Assembly (NCBI GenBank): GCA_002405755.1 | Contig: DHMK01000068.1 | Span: 1-36,144, forward strand | Source of the DNA: Clostridiales bacterium UBA4644 | GTDB lineage: Bacteria; Bacillota; Clostridia; Oscillospirales; Butyricicoccaceae | Direction: 5' to 3' | DNA: 36,144 bases | Part shown: piece by piece, positions 8,802 through 15,951 of the stretch | Position numbering within the stretch: the first letter of the stretch is position 1 | Layout: every line of letters begins with the position of its first letter | Program-made: the position numbers and the translations under genes | The notes under the pieces: model-generated | Databases searched by the model: none | Told to the model about the DNA's origin: nothing | The model's input: only the letters and a program-made list of their open reading frames with translations

Positions 8802-11144
8802 TTACTGGGCCCGCTGATTCATATCCGTGGTTTCCACGGTGATCACCGTACCGTATTCCACCTGGGCGTTGGCCCGGGCGTCCTGCTTTGTAACGGTCTG
8901 GCTCTCCTCGGAGACGCCGCCGCTGACCCGCACATACAGGCCCATGTTCTGCAGGGTGGTCCTGGCCCGGCTCAGCGTCATGCCGGAAAGATCCGGCACG
9001 GTGAGCACCTTATCCGGCTTGCTGCCGCCCAGATAGAGGACGGCCTTGCTGCCGCCCGCCACGGTGGTCCCCGCTGCGGGGATCTGATCGGTGACCTTGA
9101 CCTCCGCTCCGGAGCTCTGGCAGGTGAGCCCAAGCTTTTTCAGGGCAGCTTCCGCTTCGCTGAGGGTCATGCCGGTGAGGTCGGGCATGATCACATCCCG
9201 CGCGGCCTTTTCCTCCTCCGTATAGACCGGCTCCACCTCCAGATAGGGCAGGGCCTCCTCCAGAAAGCGCCGCACCACCGGAGCCGTGTTCAGACCGCCG
9301 GAGATGGGCAGCACCGTAGGCTCATCCAGCAGGATCAAAACGGCGATCCTGGGGTTATCCGCCGGGGCAAAGGCCACAAAGGAGGTCACATAAACATCCT
9401 CTCCGTCCTTGGTCTTGCGCTCGATATTTTCCGTGGTGCCCGTTTTGCCCGCCACCCGATAGCCCGCCACATAGGCGTTTTTACCGGTACCGGTCTTGAC
9501 CACGTCCTCCAGCATATCCCGCATGAGATCGGAGGTCTGCTCCGAGATCACCTGCCGCACCTCCGTGCGGCCGAAGCTCTGGGCCACGGTGCCGTCGGCG
9601 TTCAGGATCTCCTTGACGATATGGGGCTGCAGCAGCGTGCCGCCGTTGGCCACGGCAGAGACCGCCGTGATCAGCTGCAGGGGCGTCAGCGAGAAGTTCT
9701 GGCCGAAGGAATAGACCGCCAGGTCTACGCCGCTGCGCAGGTTGAAGATGCCCAGCTCCTCGCCGGGCAGATCCACGCCGGTCTTGCTGCGGACGCCGAA
9801 GGCGGAGGCATAATCCCCGAACTTCTGGATGCCCAGCGCCTGGCCGATGGTCATCAGCGCCGGGTTACAGGAGTTTTTCAGAGCGTCCCGCAGGGTCTCC
9901 TCCCCGTGGCCGCCCTTTTTCCAGCAGCCGATGGGGCGGCTCCAGCCCTCGATGAGCTTGGAGCCGGAGCAGTAAAAATGACTGTTTTCCGTGACCACGC
10001 CCTCCTCCAGCGCAGAGGCCATGGTGATGATCTTATAGGTGGAGCCGGGATAATAGAGGAAGGAGACGCCCTTGTTGCTCCACATCTGATAGATGGCGTC
10101 GCTCCTGGCCTTTTTCCGGGCTTCCTCGTCCTCGATGGCGGCCACCTCCGCCTCCTTTTCCTCGCTGAGAACAAAGGGCTGGTTGGGATCGTATTCCGGG
10201 TAGGAGGCCATGGCAAGGATGCCGCCGTCGCTCACATCCATGACCACGCCGATGGCAGAGCCCTTCACCTGATTGTCGTTATAGGCGATCTCCAGATGCT
10301 TCTCCAGATAATGCTGCAGCACCTCGTCGATGGTGAGCACCAGCGACGAGCCGTCCTGGGCTTCGTAATAAAGCTCATAATCCTCCGTGATGGCGTTGCC
10401 GTGGGTATCGGTCAGCGAGACCGCCCGGCCCGGCGTCCCCGTGAGAAGCTCGTCATATTGCTTTTCCAGACCGGCCAGGCCCTGCTTATCGCTGCCCACG
10501 CAGCCCAGCACGCTGGCCAGAAAGCTGCCATAGGGGTAATAACGGGTGGAATCCGCTTCAAAATAGAGGAAGCCGCTGTATTTGTTGTCCTGAATGAACT
10601 GCCGCACCTGATCGGCCTGATCCTTTTCCACGCCCCGGATCAGCACCTGATAGGCGCTGTCCTTTTCCGCCTTCTGCAGGATGGTGTCTGCATCCAGCTC
10701 CAGCAGGGTGGGCAGCGTCTCCACGATGGTCTGCAGCCGCTTTTCCCGGATGGCTTCGCAAGTCTCCGGCGCAAGCGCCGTCTTTTCGTCCACATCTCGG
10801 GAGGTCAGCTGGTGCGTCTCCAGATATTCCCGCTTTTCCGCGCTGAGCAGGTCGCCGTATTTCTCCGGCCGCAGCTGCCGTGGACTGAGAATGAGCATTT
10901 CCGTGCTGGCGGAAATGGCCAGCGGCTTGCCGTTGGTATCGTAAATGGTGCCGCGCTTGGGGTAGATGGTCACATCCCGAGTCTGGCTGCTGAGGGCCTT
11001 CTGCTTGTAAAAATCCTGCCGGATGATCTGCAGATAAGCCAGTCTGGCCAGGATCGCCGCGAAGCACAGGATGCAGAACACCACCGCCAACAGCTTCACC
11101 CGGCGTTTTACATGAATATCCGCTTTCCGTTCGATCTGGGACAT
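8802..11144 (-). CDS. Class B penicillin-binding protein with PASTA domains (PBP2B/SpoVD type)
   Basis: Septal transpeptidase that cross-links peptidoglycan with FtsW. The 780-residue protein has a single N-terminal transmembrane anchor (about residues 16-36) and a dimerisation domain starting RGTIYDTNGKPLA. The transpeptidase domain carries the nucleophile in STYK (Ser368), the SCN motif (Ser425) and KTGT (Lys567). Two PASTA repeats follow at about 651-707 and 713-774, both starting with a P-D-L-T/S-G-M-T-L-S pattern. The start at MSQIERK is set by GGAAGGAG. Bacillus has two such genes here, pbpB (division) and spoVD (sporulation); only one exists in this cluster, so it probably fills the FtsI role, but the SpoVD role is not excluded. 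Confidence 0.95.
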   Translation of the reverse strand: MSQIERKADIHVKRRVKLLAVVFCILCFAAILARLAYLQIIRQDFYKQKALSSQTRDVTIYPKRGTIYDTNGKPLAISASTEMLILSPRQLRPEKYGDLLSAEKREYLETHQLTSRDVDEKTALAPETCEAIREKRLQTIVETLPTLLELDADTILQKAEKDSAYQVLIRGVEKDQADQVRQFIQDNKYSGFLYFEADSTRYYPYGSFLASVLGCVGSDKQGLAGLEKQYDELLTGTPGRAVSLTDTHGNAITEDYELYYEAQDGSSLVLTIDEVLQHYLEKHLEIAYNDNQVKGSAIGVVMDVSDGGILAMASYPEYDPNQPFVLSEEKEAEVAAIEDEEARKKARSDAIYQMWSNKGVSFLYYPGSTYKIITMASALEEGVVTENSHFYCSGSKLIEGWSRPIGCWKKGGHGEETLRDALKNSCNPALMTIGQALGIQKFGDYASAFGVRSKTGVDLPGEELGIFNLRSGVDLAVYSFGQNFSLTPLQLITAVSAVANGGTLLQPHIVKEILNADGTVAQSFGRTEVRQVISEQTSDLMRDMLEDVVKTGTGKNAYVAGYRVAGKTGTTENIERKTKDGEDVYVTSFVAFAPADNPRIAVLILLDEPTVLPISGGLNTAPVVRRFLEEALPYLEVEPVYTEEEKAARDVIMPDLTGMTLSEAEAALKKLGLTCQSSGAEVKVTDQIPAAGTTVAGGSKAVLYLGGSKPDKVLTVPDLSGMTLSRARTTLQNMGLYVRVSGGVSEESQTVTKQDARANAQVEYGTVITVETTDMNQRAQ

Positions 11145-11265
11145 ATGCGCTCCTTCCCTTGGGCCGGCGCAGTTTCCCGCCGGATAAGTAGGAAAATGGA
11201 GCAAGGCGCTTTTTCCCGCACCTTACTCCCCTTCTTTGGCCTTTCTCTCTAATATATGGCCCTGC
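11145..11265 (-). promoter_or_regulatory. 121-base ftsL-pbp gap with terminator-like hairpin (possible attenuator)
   Basis: This is the widest gap inside the dcw cluster. On the minus strand it contains a 12-bp stem (11198-11209 with 11218-11229, two G-U pairs, 8-base loop GGGAAAAA) followed by ATTTTCC, then a second 6-bp stem CCGGCG/CGCCGG (11164-11183) close to the pbp ribosome binding site. The first looks like a weak intrinsic terminator that would let only part of the transcription pass. No clear -35/-10 pair was found. Confidence 0.5.
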
Positions 11266-11769
11266 TCAATTCAGATATTCCAACACCGCATTGAAGCTGT
11301 GGACGATCCGCTGGAGCAGTCCGCCCCGATCTGCGCCGGCCGCCGGCGCTTCCGCAAGCACCATCCGGTCTCCGCTGTCCATCTCCACATAGGTGATCTG
11401 GCTCTTGTCGGCCTTGACCATGCCCAGCGTGTTTTTCGCACAGTCCTCCACATAAGCCAGGTTATAAAGCTGCTCCTTCTTGGCGTTCAGGGCGTTTTCC
11501 TCGCTCTCCAGCGTCTCGATCTGCCGGCGGAGCTTGCTGTTGCCGGTGTTCAGAGAGGCCAGGCGCATATAGCTGCCCACCACGCACAGAAGCACGGCAA
11601 ACACACCGGCCAGCATCAGCGCGTATTTCCCGTAAGGGACCGCCAGCTTCTGGCCCTTGCGGGAGCGCTTTTCCGGCAGGGCGCGAAGCTGGGACTGCTC
11701 CTCCTGCTGCGGGATCTGCGGCGCGGGAAACTCCACCTTCCGTGCTGCGTTGTCGCCATATCTGCTCAT
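11266..11769 (-). CDS. ftsL: FtsL/DivIC-type cell division protein
   Basis: Small bitopic divisome protein, 167 residues. It has a long basic cytoplasmic region (about residues 1-47), one transmembrane segment (about 48-67), then a leucine/glutamate-rich coiled coil (LNTGNSKLRRQIETLESEENALNAKK, 73-98) leading into AKNTLGMVKADKSQITYVEM, the conserved end of FtsL and DivIC proteins. It should pair with FtsQ/DivIB to link FtsZ-ring assembly to FtsW and the penicillin-binding protein. GAGAGGAG precedes the ATG. Position between rsmH and the pbp gene is the standard ftsL slot; sequence alone does not exclude calling it a septum formation initiator (DivIC-like). Confidence 0.88.
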   Translation of the reverse strand: MSRYGDNAARKVEFPAPQIPQQEEQSQLRALPEKRSRKGQKLAVPYGKYALMLAGVFAVLLCVVGSYMRLASLNTGNSKLRRQIETLESEENALNAKKEQLYNLAYVEDCAKNTLGMVKADKSQITYVEMDSGDRMVLAEAPAAGADRGGLLQRIVHSFNAVLEYLN

Positions 11770-11802
11770 GTGCTGCGCTCCTCTCTGTTTCTCATATCGG
11801 GT

Positions 11803-12735
11803 TCAAAGCTTTTCCGCCACGCGGAGCTTCGCCGAGCGGGCCCGGGGATTTTCCTCCTGCTCCTGGGGGCCGGCCACGATGGGGCCTTTGGTCAGGAGCT
11901 TCACCTGCGGCTTTTTTCCGCAGATACACACCGGAAACTCCGGCGGACAGGTGCAGCCGCGGGCTGCCTGCTGAAAAATATGCTTTACGATGCGATCCTC
12001 CAGCGAATGGAAGCTGATCACCGCGCATCTTCCGCCGGGAGCCAGACAGTCCAGCGCGTCGGCCACGGCGGTCTCCACGGCGGAAAGCTCGCCGTTCACC
12101 TGGATGCGGATGGCCTGAAAGGTCCGCTTTGCGGGATGCTGCTTTTCTTTTTTTGCCGCGGCAGGCATGGCGCTCTTGATCACCTCCACCAGCTCCAGCG
12201 TGGTGTTGATGGGAGCCTGCTCCCGCCGTTTGACGATGGCGGAGGCGATGCGCCCGGCAAAGCGCTCTTCGCCGTATAGCCCGATGATCCGCCGCAGCTC
12301 CTCAAAGGACTCCTCATTGACGGCATTCCAGGCGCTGTAGGGCTGGGAGCGGTCCATCCGCATATCCAGCGGCGCGTCCTGCATATAGGAAAAGCCCCGT
12401 TCCGGATTGTCCAGCTGATAGGAGGACACGCCCAGATCAAACAGGATGCCGTCCAGCGCGGGGATGTTCAGCTCCGCCAGCCGGGGCTTCAGCTGCTCGA
12501 AATTGCTCTGCACAAAGGTCACCTTGTCCAGATGCTCCGCCAGACGGAGCCTTGCGGCGGCCAGCGCCTCCGCATCGCGGTCGAAGCAAATGAGCCGTCC
12601 GGTCTCCAGCCGCTGGGCGATGGCCAGCGAATGTCCGCCGCCGCCGGTGGTGGCATCGGCATAAATGCCGTCGGGCTGGATGTTCAGCGCCTCGATGCAT
12701 TCCGGGCGGAGCACGGAAACATGTTGGAATTCCAT
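11803..12735 (-). CDS. rsmH: 16S rRNA (cytosine(1402)-N(4))-methyltransferase
   Basis: SAM-dependent methyltransferase of the decoding centre of 16S rRNA, 310 residues, the normal size. It starts MEFQHVSVLRPECIEAL and shows the SAM-binding motif ADATTGGGGHS, the family block DGILFDLGVSSYQLD with the PERGFSY segment, and NGELSAVE followed by GRCAVISFHSLEDRIVK near the C-terminus. The last three bases of mraZ are separated from this ATG by two bases. A GTG two codons upstream overlaps the mraZ stop (GTGA) and is an alternative start; GGGAG seven bases before the ATG favours the one given. Formerly called mraW. Confidence 0.96.
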   Translation of the reverse strand: MEFQHVSVLRPECIEALNIQPDGIYADATTGGGGHSLAIAQRLETGRLICFDRDAEALAAARLRLAEHLDKVTFVQSNFEQLKPRLAELNIPALDGILFDLGVSSYQLDNPERGFSYMQDAPLDMRMDRSQPYSAWNAVNEESFEELRRIIGLYGEERFAGRIASAIVKRREQAPINTTLELVEVIKSAMPAAAKKEKQHPAKRTFQAIRIQVNGELSAVETAVADALDCLAPGGRCAVISFHSLEDRIVKHIFQQAARGCTCPPEFPVCICGKKPQVKLLTKGPIVAGPQEQEENPRARSAKLRVAEKL

Positions 12736-12737
12736 GG

Positions 12738-13157
12738 TCACACTCCCAGAGAATCCATGGTATCCGTCAGCTCCTGCCAGTTCTGATCCATGTCTTCGTT
12801 ATATTTCTCCCAGGCGGCGGTGTTCCAGATCTCCACCCGGTCCATCATGCCGATGATGGTGACTTCCTTTTCCAGGTCGGCATATTTGCGCAGGATGGGC
12901 GGCACCACGATGCGGCCCTGGGCGTCCGGCTCCACCTCGTAATTGGCGGAATAAAACCGGCGGATCTGCCGGCCGGAGGACATGGGCAGCGCGTCCAGCT
13001 TTTCCTGCAGCTTTTCCCACTTTTCCGCGGGGAAGACGGTAAGGCAGTGGTCCAGGCCCCGGAAGATCACCGCGTGCTCCCCCAGCTCCTCCCGAAGGCG
13101 CACGGGAAAGATCATGCGGCCCTTGGCGTCGATATTGTGCTGATACTCGCCGCGCAT
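12738..13157 (-). CDS. mraZ: Transcriptional regulator MraZ
   Basis: First gene of the dcw cluster, 139 residues. It has two AbrB-like MraZ repeats: the first with EYQHNIDAKGRMIFPVRLRE (residues 4-23), the second with EVEPDAQGRIVVPPILR (about 75-91). In other bacteria MraZ forms ring-shaped oligomers and binds short direct repeats ahead of its own operon, repressing or tuning it. Matching repeats lie 23 bases upstream of this start. The start at MRGEYQ is fixed by AAGGAGG eight bases before; an extension to an earlier start lacks a site. The gene overlaps or abuts rsmH. Confidence 0.96.
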   Translation of the reverse strand: MRGEYQHNIDAKGRMIFPVRLREELGEHAVIFRGLDHCLTVFPAEKWEKLQEKLDALPMSSGRQIRRFYSANYEVEPDAQGRIVVPPILRKYADLEKEVTIIGMMDRVEIWNTAAWEKYNEDMDQNWQELTDTMDSLGV

Positions 13158-13179
13158 TTCCCTCGCCTCCTTTTGCAAA

Positions 13180-13198
13180 AATCACCGCGAATCACCGC
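13180..13198 (-). promoter_or_regulatory. Likely MraZ operator: two 9-bp direct repeats
   Basis: The sequence AATCACCGC occurs twice with a 10-bp period (13180-13188 and 13190-13198); on the coding strand the units read GCGGTGATT. They lie in the mraZ leader, between the promoter and the ribosome binding site. One-helical-turn repeats at this place are what known MraZ operators look like; the exact motif differs between lineages. The assignment is by position and spacing, not by a motif match. Confidence 0.6.
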
Positions 13199-13239
13199 TG
13201 AATGGGATAAAAATGGGCCTTGCCGCCACTATGCTTCTT

Positions 13240-13268
13240 ATTATAAACAGCCCGCCAGCAAAATGCAA
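13240..13268 (-). promoter_or_regulatory. Promoter of the dcw operon (PmraZ)
   Basis: On the minus strand TTGCAT (13263-13268) and TATAAT (13240-13245) are separated by exactly 17 bases. Transcription would start near 13233, giving a leader of about 75 bases to mraZ. Upstream, 13270-13350 is A/T-tract rich and includes two perfect tandem copies of CCCGTTTTC (13323-13340). Confidence 0.8.
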
Positions 13269-13390
13269 GAGAAAATCTGAAGTTTTCTGAATCTATTCTT
13301 TGGCTTTTTTCAAGTTTTTTTGCCCGTTTTCCCCGTTTTCCTGTTTTTTCGGAATGTATATTTTCCTTTTGCAGACGCAAGCTAACATAG

Positions 13391-13411
13391 AAAAAGCCGC
13401 CTGCAGGCGGC
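13391..13411 (-). terminator. 16-bp palindrome with minus-strand T-run, upstream of the DUF1540 gene
   Basis: The perfect palindrome 13396-13411 (GCCGCCTG/CAGGCGGC) is followed on the minus strand by TTTTTC, forming a compact terminator aimed at the mraZ promoter; on the plus strand it sits eight bases before the GGAAAGGAAG ribosome binding region of the DUF1540 gene. It may insulate the dcw operon from leftward transcription, act as a leader hairpin, or both. Confidence 0.55.
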
Positions 13412-13430
13412 CGGAAAGGAAGTATTTTTC

Positions 13431-13760
13431 ATGAGCTATCTGAGATGCAATGCCCGTCACTGCTCCAATAATCAGAACGACCTGTGCATCCGGGAGGACA
13501 TCCGGGTGGAGGGCGCCACCGCCGACCGGAAAAACGATACCTGCTGCGACAGCTTTACCCGCCGCGCGGAAAATTACAGCAATGTGGTGGCCCGCAACAC
13601 CAGCGCCCAGCCGGAGACGGATATCCAGTGCGACGTGTGCTCCTGCTCCTATAACAAGGACTGCAAATGCACCGCCCCCAGCGTGGATATCAGCGGCGTC
13701 AGCGCCTGCACCTGCAAGGACACCCAGTGCAGCACCTACGACAGCAAAAAAGGCCTGTAA
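13431..13760 (+). CDS. DUF1540 cysteine-rich protein
   Basis: Small soluble protein, 109 residues with 13 cysteines, no signal peptide and no membrane segment. Two DUF1540-like units are visible. The first is YLRCNARHCSNNQNDLC through TCCDSF (about residues 3-42), the second DIQCDVCSCSYNKDCKC through CTCKDTQCSTY (about 64-103). The cysteine spacing suggests metal (probably zinc) binding, but no biochemical function is established for the family, which is common in spore-forming Clostridia. GGAAAGGAAG precedes the ATG. It is transcribed away from the dcw operon, with a perfect palindrome just upstream and a bidirectional terminator after it. Confidence 0.85.
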   Translation: MSYLRCNARHCSNNQNDLCIREDIRVEGATADRKNDTCCDSFTRRAENYSNVVARNTSAQPETDIQCDVCSCSYNKDCKCTAPSVDISGVSACTCKDTQCSTYDSKKGL

Positions 13761-13778
13761 AAACGCCTTGCAAAGAAA

Positions 13779-13810
13779 AAAGGAGAGACGAAGGTCTCTC
13801 CTTTGCTTTT
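13779..13810. terminator. Bidirectional terminator between the DUF1540 gene and mutY
   Basis: An 11-bp perfect stem AAAGGAGAGAC/GTCTCTCCTTT (13779-13789 with 13794-13804) is followed by GCTTTTT on the plus strand. On the minus strand it is followed by CTTTTTTCTTTG. It can end both convergent transcripts. Confidence 0.9.
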
Positions 13811-14841
13811 TATTCCTCCAAAAACTGCCGGAAGGCCGTTGGCAGGGCATATTGCTGCGCCAGCGCCTGACGAGTGGCCCAAAGAAAGGGCCCTCCCTCT
13901 CCGGCCACGGCGATCTCATAGCCGGTCATATTCCATTCCACATGGGTGAAAATATGCTTTCGCTGCCGCTGGCTGCGCAGGTCCGAGGGCTGCAGCCCCC
14001 AGCACCGCACCTGCTCCAGCGCCTGCTCCGGCGTCAGCGTCCCCTCCGTATCAGGCAGCTGCCAGAGTCCGGCCAGCAGGCCCCGGGGCGGCCGGCGGCA
14101 GATGGCCAGCCTTCCGCCGCAGTCCAGCAGAAACACCGTCCGTGCCTGCCGGCGGCGGGGCTTTTTCGTCTCCCGCCGGGGATATTCCCGGGGATCGCCC
14201 TGTTTTTTTGCCGCGCAGCGCTCCGCCAGCGGACACCCTTCGCAAAGGGGCGCGCCGTTAGGCAGGCAGACCGCCGCCCCCAGCTCCATCAGCGCCTGCG
14301 TAAATGCGCCGCACTGTCCCGGCGGATAAACCGCCTCCAAGGCCTGGCGGAAGCGCTTTTTCTGCTCCTCCGCGGCGCCGCCGTCGGCCAGATAGCGGGA
14401 AAGCACCCGCAGCACATTGCCGTCTACGGCGGCACAGGGTCGGTCAAAGCAGATGGAGGCCACCGCGCCGGCGGTATATTCTCCCACGCCGGGCAGCGCC
14501 AGAAGGCCCTCGTAGGTATCCGGAAAGACGCCGTTTTTCTCATAGGCCACCAGCCTTGCCGCCTTTTGCAGATTGCGGGCCCGGTTATAATAGCCCAGGC
14601 CCTCCCAAAGCTTCAGCAGCTGCTCCTCCGGCGCCTCCGCCAGCGCAAATACATCGGGCAGCGCCTGCAGAAACCGGGCGTAATAGCCCTTGACGGCCTC
14701 CACCCGGGTCTGCTGGAGCATGATCTCGGAAAGCCACACCCGGTAAGGCTCCCGATCCTGCCGCCAGGGCAGCGCCCGGGCATTTTCCCGGAACCAGGGC
14801 AGCAAAAGCCCCGGCAGCTCCTTCATTTGATCCTGTTCCAT
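13810..14841 (-). CDS. mutY: A/G-specific adenine glycosylase MutY
   Basis: Base-excision repair enzyme that removes adenine paired with 8-oxoguanine. The 343-residue protein begins with the HhH-GPD fold: the catalytic glutamate lies in LSEIMLQQTRVE, the helix-hairpin-helix in LPGVGEYTAGAVAS, and the conserved aspartate in AAVDGNVLRV. A [4Fe-4S] cysteine set, C-x7-C-x2-C-x5-C, follows (one residue longer in the first gap than in E. coli). The C-terminal NUDIX-like domain (GGRLAICRRPPRGLLAGLWQLP onward) recognises 8-oxoG. The start at MEQDQMKE is chosen by AAAGGAG five bases ahead. It lies downstream of tsf behind a hairpin. Confidence 0.95.
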   Translation of the reverse strand: MEQDQMKELPGLLLPWFRENARALPWRQDREPYRVWLSEIMLQQTRVEAVKGYYARFLQALPDVFALAEAPEEQLLKLWEGLGYYNRARNLQKAARLVAYEKNGVFPDTYEGLLALPGVGEYTAGAVASICFDRPCAAVDGNVLRVLSRYLADGGAAEEQKKRFRQALEAVYPPGQCGAFTQALMELGAAVCLPNGAPLCEGCPLAERCAAKKQGDPREYPRRETKKPRRRQARTVFLLDCGGRLAICRRPPRGLLAGLWQLPDTEGTLTPEQALEQVRCWGLQPSDLRSQRQRKHIFTHVEWNMTGYEIAVAGEGGPFLWATRQALAQQYALPTAFRQFLEE

Positions 14842-14885
14842 GGCTTCTCCTTTCCCGGCGGCCGCAGGCCGGCGTGATAAACAGA

Positions 14886-14909
14886 AGGCTCCGGCCTTCG
14901 CCGGAGCCT
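14886..14909 (-). terminator. Hairpin after tsf
   Basis: A 9-bp perfect stem AGGCTCCGG/CCGGAGCCT with a 6-base loop follows the tsf stop by 17 bases; the minus-strand flank is TTCTGTTTATC, a broken T-run. It probably ends most rpsB-tsf transcription, though some could pass into mutY. Confidence 0.65.
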
Positions 14910-14926
14910 GAATGCTTTGGGATCGA

Positions 14927-15853
14927 TTATTTCTTCTGGCCGGTGAGCTGTGCGATCTCATCGGCAAAGTTCTCCTGCTTCTTCTCGATGCCCTCGCCGC
15001 GCTCAAAGCGGACGGCAGTCTTGAAGGTGACCTTGCCGCCCAGCTTCTTGGCCGCGTCGGCGATATAGCCTTCCACGGTGCCGGTGTAAATGTCGCTGCG
15101 GACGAACTCCTGCTGCAGCAGGCAGTTTTCGGCGTAGAACTTGTTCATCTTGCCGTTGGCGATGTTTTCCTTCACCTGCTGGGGCTTGGAGGCCATCTTG
15201 GGATCGTTGTCCATCTGGGCCAGGACGATCTTCTTCTCTTCCTCCAGGACCTCGGCGGTGACCATGGACTTATCCCAGAAGCGGGGATTCAGCGCGGCGA
15301 TCTGCATGGCCACATCCTTGCCGATCTCGGTGGCGTCCACGCCGCCTTCCACATCCAGATCGACCAGAACGCCGATCTTGCCCTTCATATGGACATAAGG
15401 CACGCAGACGCCGGTATCGATGCGGGCGAAGCGGCGGATCTGCATATTTTCACGCAGGGCCAGGAACAGCTCGTCCTTGGCGGTGGCGACGGTGCCCTTG
15501 CCGTCCACCCAGGTGCAGCTCTGCAGGGCTTCCACATCGGCGGGGTTTTCCTTGGCGACCACAGCGGCCACGCCCTTGACGAAGTTCTGGAACAGCTCGC
15601 CGTTGGCGACGAAGTCGGTCTCGCAGTTGACCTCCACCACAACGCCCACGCCGTCGATAACGGCGGCATAGGCCATGCCCTCGGCGGCCACGCGGCCGGC
15701 CTTCTTGGCCTGAGAGGCCAGGCCCTTTTCCCGCAGCAGCTCGATGGCCTTATCAATATCGCCTTCGGTCTCGGTGAGGGCCTTCTTGCAGTCCATCATG
15801 CCGCAGCCGGTCATTTCGCGCAGGTTCTTCACATCAGCAGCAGTAAATGCCAT
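14927..15853 (-). CDS. tsf: Translation elongation factor Ts
   Basis: Guanine-nucleotide exchange factor for EF-Tu, 308 residues. The N-terminal UBA-like domain reads TAADVKNLREMTGCGMMDCKKAL. It is followed by the core signature VEVNCETDFVA (usually CETDFVARN; here the next residue is Asn then Gly) and two dimer/core subdomains ending in FADEIAQLTGQ. The start MAFTAADV is supported by AGGAGG eight bases before; an ATG two codons earlier overlaps the spacer. It is the second gene of the rpsB-tsf unit; the 98-base gap between them holds a terminator-like hairpin. Confidence 0.97.
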   Translation of the reverse strand: MAFTAADVKNLREMTGCGMMDCKKALTETEGDIDKAIELLREKGLASQAKKAGRVAAEGMAYAAVIDGVGVVVEVNCETDFVANGELFQNFVKGVAAVVAKENPADVEALQSCTWVDGKGTVATAKDELFLALRENMQIRRFARIDTGVCVPYVHMKGKIGVLVDLDVEGGVDATEIGKDVAMQIAALNPRFWDKSMVTAEVLEEEKKIVLAQMDNDPKMASKPQQVKENIANGKMNKFYAENCLLQQEFVRSDIYTGTVEGYIADAAKKLGGKVTFKTAVRFERGEGIEKKQENFADEIAQLTGQKK

Positions 15854-15883
15854 AATCATATCCTCCTGTAGTATCTTAATATC

Positions 15884-15922
15884 GTGAAAAAGAAATGCGG
15901 AGCGGTGCCGGAGCGCCGCCCC
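15884..15922 (-). terminator. Terminator-like hairpin between rpsB and tsf
   Basis: On the minus strand a 7-bp stem GGGGCGG/CCGCTCC (15916-15922 with 15899-15905, one G-U pair, 10-base loop) is followed by GCATTTCTTTTTC. It lies inside the rpsB-tsf operon, so it is probably a partial terminator that sets the S2:EF-Ts ratio rather than a full stop. Confidence 0.5.
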
Positions 15923-15951
15923 GTTGTGTTTTGGGGGTTATGCCGCCTGGA

